7,353 nt of DNA, from positions 1-7,353 of the forward strand of contig DAOVLG010000075.1 in the NCBI GenBank assembly GCA_030631385.1, in the 5' to 3' direction. Source of the stretch: Candidatus Coatesiibacteriota bacterium (lineage in GTDB: Bacteria; RBG-13-66-14). Made by a program: the position numbers and the translations under genes. Shown here one piece after another: positions 1 through 5,431 of this stretch (position 1 is the stretch's first letter; every line of letters starts with the position of its first letter). The notes beneath the pieces were generated by a model. The model was not told the DNA's origin, searched no databases, and was given only the letters and a program-made list of their open reading frames with translations.

Positions 1-243
1 ATGTCCACCAGACGGTCGGAGAGGGCCTGGTAACCTCCTCCCTCCCGCACCACTAAGAGGGCCGCCGACTGCTTCCCCCGGGAATCGCCGCCGGTTTCAT
101 CCCCCGCCGCGAGCGCCGCCACAAGGCGTCGGGCAAGCGGTCCGTCGGTTTCGAGGAAGGCCCGCTCCATGGCGACGAGTACTTCCTCTCCGACCAGGAT
201 GTTACCCTGGACGCTGTAGTTCTCCCCCTGTCGGTCGCCTGAC

Positions 244-377
244 CCAGCGCGCGGCGCTGGACCCGAGCCACGCGACGCGAGCCTTTTTCAATCTAAATAC
301 AAACGCCGCGTACGCGGCAGGTGCGTACAATCAACAATTGACTTACAACGCGAGGCTATGTCCAGCTTTTAAGCTGG
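244..377 (-). repeat. Hairpin-capped structured element A in the DUF1028 gene
   Basis: A 134-bp insertion between codons for GRIAA and GDRQGENY. Read in gene direction it opens with a 7-bp palindrome (362-377, CCAGCTT/AAGCTGG) and closes with a hairpin (244-260, CCAGCGC/GCGCTGG). The inner halves GCTGGAC and GTCCAGC (plus-strand 256-262 and 360-366) form a terminal inverted repeat. A central palindrome at 306-317 (CCGCGTACGCGG) can also pair with 263-274 using one bulge and one mismatch. The loops are AT-rich compared with the surrounding gene. It has the same parts, order and near-identical length as element B, although the arms differ in sequence. No coding capacity is apparent. Confidence 0.8.
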
Positions 378-479
378 CGGCGATGCGCCCGGCGGCGTCT
401 ATGATTGCCACCTGGCGGTATTCCGCCTCCTCGTCGAACTCCAATAGAACCGCCAGGGTCTGTTCGGCGGTGAAGCCCG

Positions 480-611
480 CCAGCGCACGGCGCTGGACCC
501 GAGTAACGCGATGAAAACTTTATTAATACAATCATTAATGCCGCGTACTCGGCAAATTGCGTTCTTATACAAAGAAATCTTTTCACGAGACTGTGTCCAG
601 CTTCAAGCTGG
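480..611 (-). repeat. Hairpin-capped structured element B in the DUF1028 gene
   Basis: A 132-bp insertion between codons for TDVR and AGFTAEQ. In gene direction it opens with CCAGCTTGAAGCTGG (597-611) followed by ACACAGTCT, and closes with a hairpin at 480-496. GCTGGAC (492-498) and GTCCAGC (595-601) are inverted. The central stem pairs 541-552 with 499-510: 11 base pairs with a single-base bulge. Its AT-rich loop contains a further small TTAAT/ATTAA hairpin. Of the three copies this has the best-formed central stem. In one frame the left part reads through without a stop, but the downstream host frame is not restored. Confidence 0.8.
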
Positions 612-642
612 CGGACGTCGGTATAGGCCTGGGTGGCCACGG

Positions 643-739
643 CCAACGCAGCGCGTTGGATCGCCGTACCGCGTGGAAAGGTTCAGTTATTTGAGAATTA
701 TTACCCGCGTACCAAAGACTGTGTCCAGCTTCAAGCTGG
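643..739 (-). repeat. Hairpin-capped structured element C (short form) in the DUF1028 gene
   Basis: A 97-bp insertion between codons for WARAE and AVATQ. Its opening end, CCAGCTTGAAGCTGG (725-739) followed by ACACAGTCT, is identical to element B. The closing hairpin (643-659) is CCAACGC/GCGTTGG. Relative to A and B, both sides of one base pair have changed together, so the hairpin is preserved. The arm between the first hairpin and the central stem is shortened to about a dozen bases. The central stem survives as GTAC/GCG (666-673) against CGCGTAC (706-712), again with one bulged base. The TGA inside the opening palindrome is the first stop met when translating the host gene. Confidence 0.75.
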
Positions 740-964
740 CTCGGCTCTCGCCCAGGGAACGATGTACCCCACGGCCAGCACCCGCGATGCAACACCCACT
801 CCCCACTCCCGGGTGAGGGGGTCGAAGGCTGCGATGGAGAAGGTTGCGGTTACCGGTTCCATCGCTGGATCGGTGGCCATGGACGGCGTTGTAAGGGCGA
901 ATAATAACACGATAAGAGAAACCGCTTGGCGTAACTGCATAACTGCTCCTTACATATCGGAGAA

Positions 965-991
965 ATTCTACCACGGGCTAGTATATGACAA
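965..991 (-). promoter_or_regulatory. Predicted promoter of the DUF1028 gene
   Basis: On the minus strand, TTGTCA (986-991), a 15-base spacer and TAGAAT (965-970), with TGG directly before the -10 (extended -10 type). The -10 lies 24 bases before the ATG at 940. The spacer is shorter than the usual 17, but the same arrangement and the string CCGTGGTA occur upstream of the C25 protease gene. Confidence 0.5.
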
Positions 992-1039
992 AAAGGCTCG
1001 AAGGGTTTTGCGATAAATAAGCTTTCGTTCAGGTTGGGC

Positions 1040-1068
1040 TTGATAGGATTAACCGGAGTGGGTATCAT
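1040..1068 (+). promoter_or_regulatory. Predicted sigma-70-type promoter of the metallophosphatase
   Basis: TTGATA at 1040-1045 and TATCAT at 1063-1068, separated by exactly 17 bases. Transcription would start near 1075, giving a leader of roughly 30 bases that includes the GGGAGGGG ribosome binding site (1093-1100) ahead of the ATG at 1104. It is divergent from the DUF1028 promoter. Confidence 0.6.
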
Positions 1069-1103
1069 CCCTTTCACTGATTCATGCGTTAAGGGAGGGG
1101 TAG

Positions 1104-1856
1104 ATGCGTAAGTTATTGGTTTTGATGCTCATAGGAGTATCCATCGGCCTGACTCAGGAAGACGACTTCTCCTTCGTGATCCTCGGCGATCGCACCGGCG
1201 ACCACCAGGAGGGTGTCTACGGCGCCGTGGTCGAGAAGAGCCTCGCCGAGGGGGCCGACTTTTACATCACCGTCGGTGATCAGATCGAGGGCTACGCCAA
1301 CTTTTTCCATGATATCAATGAGCAGTGGGAGGAGTACTTCGGGATAGTCGAGCACATACCCGTCGAACTCTACCTCGTACCCGGGAACCACGACATCTGG
1401 GACGACGCCTTCGAGGGTCTATGGCGTGAGTGGACCGGCCGCGAGCCCAACTATTCCTTCGACTACGAAGGCGTCCACTTTTTAATCCTTGACAACGGCC
1501 GCTGGGACTTCACCGCCGATCTGCCGGAGGAAACCTTCGCCTGGGTCGTGGATGATTTAAGCTACAAAGAGGATGCCCGATTGACCCTGGTCTTCTTCCA
1601 CAAACCCCTCATCTATTACACCCTGACCGAGAATGAAGGGGACCGCCTACATAAAATACTTTTAGAACACGGCGTAGATGGCGTGTTCATGGGGCATTTA
1701 CACACGTATGGCTATACGGACTACGACGGGATCCCCTACACCATAATCGGCTCCTCGGGCGGCCACATTTCGGCCGAGGATTTCTTTCAGTACGCCGTGG
1801 TCAATGTAGAGAGGGATTCTTACACCGTCGAGATCGTTCCCCTGGAATCTGAGTAG
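1104..1856 (+). CDS. Secreted calcineurin-like metallophosphoesterase
   Basis: A 250-residue protein with an N-terminal hydrophobic signal (about residues 1-17, MRKLLVLMLIGVSIGL). Metallophosphatase motifs follow in order: LGDR (Asp29), GDQ (Asp59), GNHD (Asn95, His96, Asp97), FFHKP (His166) and GHLH (His198, His200). These match the dinuclear-metal calcineurin-like phosphoesterase fold, acting outside the cytoplasm on an unknown phosphoester. Oddity: the first motif is D-R-T rather than the usual D-x-H; His34 in TGDH is a possible stand-in ligand. The ATG at 1104 is chosen because GGGAGGGG sits just upstream and the signal peptide begins there. The frame ends in TAG (1854-1856) but continues open in the same frame into the next entry, so the natural product may be about 500 residues. 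The phosphatase domain itself looks complete. Confidence 0.85.
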   Translation: MRKLLVLMLIGVSIGLTQEDDFSFVILGDRTGDHQEGVYGAVVEKSLAEGADFYITVGDQIEGYANFFHDINEQWEEYFGIVEHIPVELYLVPGNHDIWDDAFEGLWREWTGREPNYSFDYEGVHFLILDNGRWDFTADLPEETFAWVVDDLSYKEDARLTLVFFHKPLIYYTLTENEGDRLHKILLEHGVDGVFMGHLHTYGYTDYDGIPYTIIGSSGGHISAEDFFQYAVVNVERDSYTVEIVPLESE

Positions 1857-1868
1857 CGGTACGGAAGG

Positions 1869-2603
1869 GTGGTTTCTATCACCGACCTCAAGTTGAAGAA
1901 CCGCATCCGATGGGAGGCGATCACCTTCGACGAGGTTTTTCTCGACGAATCGGCTTTAAACTGCGGCCTCACCTTCGAGGTTGGGGTCAAGAACCTTTAC
2001 GACACCCCTCTTGAGGTTGCCTTCGAGTGGTTCACCGAAGGGATGGACTGGGTTGTGGACCCGGATATGGGCGTGTTTTTGCTCGAATCCGACGGGAGTG
2101 ACGCGGTGACGTTTTATGCCGGCTCCTCCGGGGAGCTCTACCCCCTCCCCCGGTTCATCCTCCGTTACCCCTACCGGGAATATAGGTACTACACATACAA
2201 CGACCTACCGCGTTTCCTGCGCACCCAGGAGGTTTACCCTATTGGTGAGCCGAGCGTGGACGGTGTCCTCGGCGAGGGTGAGTGGGAAGGCGCGGTGGTC
2301 ACGGAAATCTTCTGCAGCCCCGATGGCGGCGGGATGGACATCGAGGAGACCCGCTTCTACTGGGGTTACGACGACGAATATCTCTACATCGCCGCCGACT
2401 GCGTCCAAAGGGGCCCGGAGAGTCTCTTGATGCGGACCGAGGAACCCGACGGCGACACTTTTCAGATCTACTTCGACCCCAAGGCGGTCTCTTTCGACCA
2501 GCGGATCTTCATGACCGACGAGGGGTACCAACGCGCGGCGGACTGGCAGTATCCCATCGAATACGACTCGAGCCTCTTCGGCAGGCTCCTCTTCACGGAC
2601 TAA
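1869..2603 (+). CDS. Same-frame continuation of the phosphatase: beta-sandwich plus CBM9/DOMON-like domain, after a TAG
   Basis: The open frame continues directly after the TAG at 1854-1856; 1869 is only the first possible initiator (GTG). GGAAGG abuts that GTG with no spacing and there is no signal peptide, so independent initiation looks poor. Residues about 1-110 are rich in beta-type sequence (LTFEVGVKNLYDTPLEV, AVTFYAGSSGELY), like an Ig-type accessory domain. From about 128 a CBM9/DOMON-like pattern appears: VDGVLGEGEWEGA, ETRFYWGYDDEYLYIAADC and DTFQIYFDPK, typical of secreted carbohydrate- or ligand-binding modules. It ends (LLFTD) rather early for a full CBM9 domain, 25 bases before a terminator. 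The likeliest reading is that this is the C-terminal half of one secreted protein, split by a nonsense change or by stop-codon readthrough. A separate translationally coupled gene is the alternative. Confidence 0.6.
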   Translation: MVSITDLKLKNRIRWEAITFDEVFLDESALNCGLTFEVGVKNLYDTPLEVAFEWFTEGMDWVVDPDMGVFLLESDGSDAVTFYAGSSGELYPLPRFILRYPYREYRYYTYNDLPRFLRTQEVYPIGEPSVDGVLGEGEWEGAVVTEIFCSPDGGGMDIEETRFYWGYDDEYLYIAADCVQRGPESLLMRTEEPDGDTFQIYFDPKAVSFDQRIFMTDEGYQRAADWQYPIEYDSSLFGRLLFTD

Positions 2604-2627
2604 AGCTGGTCACCATCCCCTTATAAA

Positions 2628-2649
2628 GGAGGGCGATTGAGCGCCCTCC
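2628..2649. terminator. Bidirectional terminator between convergent genes
   Basis: A perfect 8-bp stem GGAGGGCG/CGCCCTCC with loop ATTGAG. It is followed on the plus strand by TCTCTTTGGTTT and on the minus strand by TTTATAA. It sits between the plus-strand stop at 2603 and the C25 protease stop at 2671, so it can serve both transcripts. The T-runs are modest. Confidence 0.65.
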
Positions 2650-2670
2650 TCTCTTTGGTTTCAATCGGTC

Positions 2671-5244
2671 TTATCGGGTTATGACCAGCCGCTTCGTCAG
2701 TGTCGCCTCCTCGGTGCTCAGGCGGTAGAGGTAGATGCCGGGCGAAACGTCGGCGCAATCCCAGGCGATCTCGTGCCGGCCGGACGTAAGCTCGCCGTCC
2801 ACGGGGGTGGCCACCCGCCGTCCGGACAGGTCGTAGACGGTAAGACTCGCGTGGCCGCCTGCGGGAAGCTCAATCTCGATGTAAACCCTGTCTCGAGCCG
2901 GGCTCGGATAGGGCTCTGAGAGGGTCAGTCTACCAATGCTCTCCGGCATGACCACCAGGACCGGACCGACGCGGGTTATGGTGCCGTCGGAGTGTAGGAG
3001 CTCCAGGTAGTACTCGTTCTGTTTGCCGGGTGCGCGGTCGAGGTAGCGGCCTGTTTCCGCGGGGAGTTCCAGGCCGTTGAGCTTCGCGTCGCCGCGGTAG
3101 AGATTCAGACCGGCCAGATCCCCGGCATCGGCCAAGGACCAGCTCAAGAGGACGCCCTCGTCGGTTGGGCCGCCGGTGAACTCGGCCACCTTTGCGCCTG
3201 CGCTGGCCTCAACGTCACAGGTCCCCTCGTAGGGCCAGGTGTCCTGGAAACTGACGGTGACACTGAGCACGCCATCCTCGGCTACTTCGGGGTAGAAGGT
3301 GACCTCGCCCGAGGCGCGCGTGTAGCCCACCAGGTAGACGTCATCCTCTTTGTAGAGGCAGACGCGAGCGTTGCGGAGCGGACCGCGGCTCTGGGTGTTC
3401 ACAGTAACGGTGAATTCACCGCCGTCCCAGTTGACGGGGTGGGTGACGGTGAGCTCCTCGGGAGCGTCACACCAGATCAGCGTCTCGCATGGACCGAGGA
3501 TGTTCTGGACGTACATGCACCAGCGGATGCTGGTGTTGCCCTTTGCTATCGGGACGAAGTAATCCTTGGAGAAGGCCTGGGCGGCGCCGAAGCTGGTGAG
3601 GTCCTCGTCGAAAACGGCGGCGAAGAACTGCTCGTCGATAACGTTGCTCGCCCCCGACGGTGCGTCGCCGGGCATGTAGAGGCCGTAGCGGGAATTGAAC
3701 ATGACGGCCACAGACCCGCCGTCGGGAGCCAGCACCAGCCCTTCGCCGGCGCAACGGGCACGGTCGAAGCCGCCGCACATGCAGCCCTGGGCGTAGAACC
3801 AGCCAGCCTTGTCACCGTTGGTCATTTCGTAGGCGTCCGAGGTGTAGATGTAGTCGTAGCCGGTGCCGATGACATCGTAGCTGGAGTGGTGTAGCTGGTT
3901 GACCACGGCGGAGTGGCCGGACTCGAACTCGGCGATGATATCGGCGGCGCCGTAGGTCATGTCGCGCTCGTAGAAGGTGTTATACGGGAAGTCCTCAGGC
4001 AGATGTGTCGCCACCTGGTCCTTGCCGTCTCCGCCCCAGGTGGGGATGTTGTCCAGTCTGCCGCCTATGAAGATGGTGTGCAACGGGAAGTCGGAAGGGA
4101 TGCTCTTCTCGTAGGTCAACGTCTTGGAGACCATTACCTCGGTTTCCGCGGTGCTGTTGACCGGGAAGCGGGAGACGAAGACGTCGGCGTAGAGGTCCAC
4201 CTCGTCCCAGGGCCACTCACCCCAGTAATCGTCGTCGTCGGCGTTCCAGTCGCCGTCCAGGTCGGAGTAGTAGAGGTCGCAGGGAATCATGTTGGTGTCG
4301 GGAGTGCCGAAGTTGGCGACGTAACCGCGGCGCTCGCGGACGTAAGAGCAGTCACCGCCGAGGACGACATATGTGGTGGACCAGTTCTCGAAGGCGGCGA
4401 TGATGAAGTTGCGAATCTTCTCGGCCTGATCGCGGCCGTCGTAAGTGGTGATGATGTACTCCACGGTCACCAGGGCCGTGGTCAGACCCTTCTTGAGCTT
4501 CCACTCCACCAGCGGTTGGAAGGCCTCGACGAACTCCTCGCGGGTGATTAGTACCCACTCCGCGGTTACACCGACGTTTGGCTCGTTGTAGATCGGCTCT
4601 ATGCCGGTACCGATCACCTTGGGTTGCACGATCTCCGCGGGTAGATAGACGGACTCGGGATTGATCACCAGCCGGCGGACGCGTTCGGCGTTGATGTCGG
4701 CGGTGGCCGGGGTGATGACCCGCGGGGTGCGGATCTCGTATGGCAGTGTTTCGAGCACGACGTTGAATTCGATCTCGGTGATAAGCTCGAGCTTCCCCGA
4801 GGCGGGGCGGTAGATGAAGGGGCAGAAAAGCACGTCAGCCACGCCGTAACCGGCAATATTTCCGCCCCCCGCCGCCTCCAATGGGCGCTGCGGGTAGGGG
4901 TCGTTGGAGTAGTAGACCGGAGAGAAATTCTCCTCGAAGGAGCCCGGTTTGCTTATCGGCCTCATTTCCTGGGCCGGGAAAACGGTGTAGCTGCCGGGCA
5001 GCTCAGCCGTCTCCAGGGATACGATCTCCACCTCGGCGGTTCCCAACCCCGCGGGTACAGCGATCCGCAGCGGCAACCAGGGCAGGTGGGGATCCCCGGG
5101 CTCGTTGGTGTAAATCCCGCCCGGAACACGGGGGATATAGTACCCCTGGCTCACGTCGAGCTTGATTACATCCTGGTCTACGGAGTAGTGGTAGGCCAGG
5201 GTGATCACCGGGATAACCAATAAAAGCAGCAGAAACTTCCGCAC
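2671..5244 (-). CDS. Secreted gingipain-like cysteine protease (peptidase family C25) with type IX sorting domain
   Basis: An 857-residue exported endopeptidase. Order: signal peptide (about 1-17), N-terminal propeptide-like region (about 20-215), and C25 catalytic region (about 225-595). The catalytic region contains YVVLGGD, the acidic DLDGDWNADDDDYWGEW segment (329-345) typical of a calcium-binding loop, and DVFVSRFPV. The probable catalytic His lies in LHHSS (His452/453) and the probable nucleophile in QGCMCGGFD (Cys488). GGSVAVMFNSRYG follows. Next come beta-sandwich segments (about 596-770) and a C-terminal sorting-like domain (about 776-857): SEPYPSPARDRV, LTVYDLSGRRV, GIYLYRLS, ending TKRLVITR. 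By family knowledge such C-termini direct secretion and surface attachment through the type IX system. The start is GTG at 5244 behind AAGGGGG. Substrate specificity cannot be read from the sequence. Confidence 0.9.
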   Translation of the reverse strand: MRKFLLLLLVIPVITLAYHYSVDQDVIKLDVSQGYYIPRVPGGIYTNEPGDPHLPWLPLRIAVPAGLGTAEVEIVSLETAELPGSYTVFPAQEMRPISKPGSFEENFSPVYYSNDPYPQRPLEAAGGGNIAGYGVADVLFCPFIYRPASGKLELITEIEFNVVLETLPYEIRTPRVITPATADINAERVRRLVINPESVYLPAEIVQPKVIGTGIEPIYNEPNVGVTAEWVLITREEFVEAFQPLVEWKLKKGLTTALVTVEYIITTYDGRDQAEKIRNFIIAAFENWSTTYVVLGGDCSYVRERRGYVANFGTPDTNMIPCDLYYSDLDGDWNADDDDYWGEWPWDEVDLYADVFVSRFPVNSTAETEVMVSKTLTYEKSIPSDFPLHTIFIGGRLDNIPTWGGDGKDQVATHLPEDFPYNTFYERDMTYGAADIIAEFESGHSAVVNQLHHSSYDVIGTGYDYIYTSDAYEMTNGDKAGWFYAQGCMCGGFDRARCAGEGLVLAPDGGSVAVMFNSRYGLYMPGDAPSGASNVIDEQFFAAVFDEDLTSFGAAQAFSKDYFVPIAKGNTSIRWCMYVQNILGPCETLIWCDAPEELTVTHPVNWDGGEFTVTVNTQSRGPLRNARVCLYKEDDVYLVGYTRASGEVTFYPEVAEDGVLSVTVSFQDTWPYEGTCDVEASAGAKVAEFTGGPTDEGVLLSWSLADAGDLAGLNLYRGDAKLNGLELPAETGRYLDRAPGKQNEYYLELLHSDGTITRVGPVLVVMPESIGRLTLSEPYPSPARDRVYIEIELPAGGHASLTVYDLSGRRVATPVDGELTSGRHEIAWDCADVSPGIYLYRLSTEEATLTKRLVITR

Positions 5245-5293
5245 GGTGCCCCCTTCTTTTTGGAAAAACGATCCTCACTCAGTGGGTGTACGT

Positions 5294-5320
5294 ATCATAC
5301 CACGGATTTATTTAATACAA
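5294..5320 (-). promoter_or_regulatory. Predicted promoter of the C25 protease
   Basis: On the minus strand, TTGTAT (5315-5320), 15 bases, then TATGAT (5294-5299) preceded by CCGTGG, giving an extended TGG-TATGAT -10. The start codon is 49 bases downstream. Architecture and core bases match the DUF1028 promoter at 965-991. Confidence 0.5.
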
Positions 5321-5386
5321 ATATTCTTCCTTGGCAAGGAAAAAGGTTTATAAAGCCTTGGGATTCTAGGTAAATGATGCCGGGAT

Positions 5387-5414
5387 GCACCCAGCCTTCA
5401 TTATATCCGGGTGT
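5387..5414 (-). terminator. Weak candidate terminator after the M24 peptidase
   Basis: A hairpin in the spacer between the M24 stop (5432) and the C25 promoter: GCACCC (5387-5392) against GGGTGT (5409-5414), with one weak position and a 16-base loop. No clear T-run follows it on the minus strand, so intrinsic termination is doubtful. Nothing else is apparent in this spacer apart from the C25 promoter. Confidence 0.2.
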
Positions 5415-5431
5415 AGGCACGCTTTCAAATT

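Larger units (their letters stand above)
1..940 (-). pseudogene. DUF1028 family secreted protein gene, interrupted by three structured elements; 3' end outside window
   Basis: The translation in pieces matches the DUF1028 (COG3342, Ntn-hydrolase-like) family, which has no settled function. Piece 1 (940-740, 67 codons) has a signal peptide of about 22 residues ending SMA, then TFSIAAFDP, VASRVLAVG and VPWARA. Piece 2 (642-612) reads AVATQAYTDV. Piece 3 (479-378) reads GFTAEQTL, then EYRQVAIIDAAGRIAA. Piece 4 (243-1) reads GENYSVQGNILVGEE, then GGDSRGKQSAALLVVREGG and SDRLVD, and leaves the window before the usual C-terminus. The ATG at 940 follows AGGAG. The three gaps are elements C, B and A. 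Direct translation stops at TGA 731-733, inside the first hairpin of element C. Compared with the remembered family pattern, the segments like GVG, YGPxGLxLL and FTGxxCxxW are absent at the gaps. No other stop or frameshift is seen in the pieces. Most likely a recently inactivated gene; RNA-level removal is a less likely alternative. Confidence 0.8.

Noticed and set aside
53..271. Minus-strand 72-codon frame beginning inside element A
   Set aside because: It is the wrong frame of DUF1028 piece 4; the adjacent frame encodes the conserved GENYSVQGNIL and GGDSRGKQSAALLV segments.
244..739. The three repeats as a CRISPR array
   Set aside because: The repeated units are 97-134 bp, diverge internally and are separated by unequal stretches of host coding sequence (31 and 102 bp), not by uniform spacers.
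244..739. The elements as group I or group II introns
   Set aside because: They are far too short, lack recognisable catalytic-core motifs or an encoded maturase, and uniform removal would not rejoin the reading frame.
244..739. Translational bypass (byp or gene 60-like) elements
   Set aside because: Terminal hairpins are suggestive, but I found no consistent matched take-off and landing codons, the required frame differs between sites, and conserved codons would still be missing.
3913..4551. A 212-codon open frame on the plus strand opposite the C25 protease
   Set aside because: It is antisense to clear C25 coding sequence, has a low-complexity Val/Gly/Asp-rich composition typical of a shadow of GC-rich coding DNA, and lacks a ribosome binding site or a recognisable domain.
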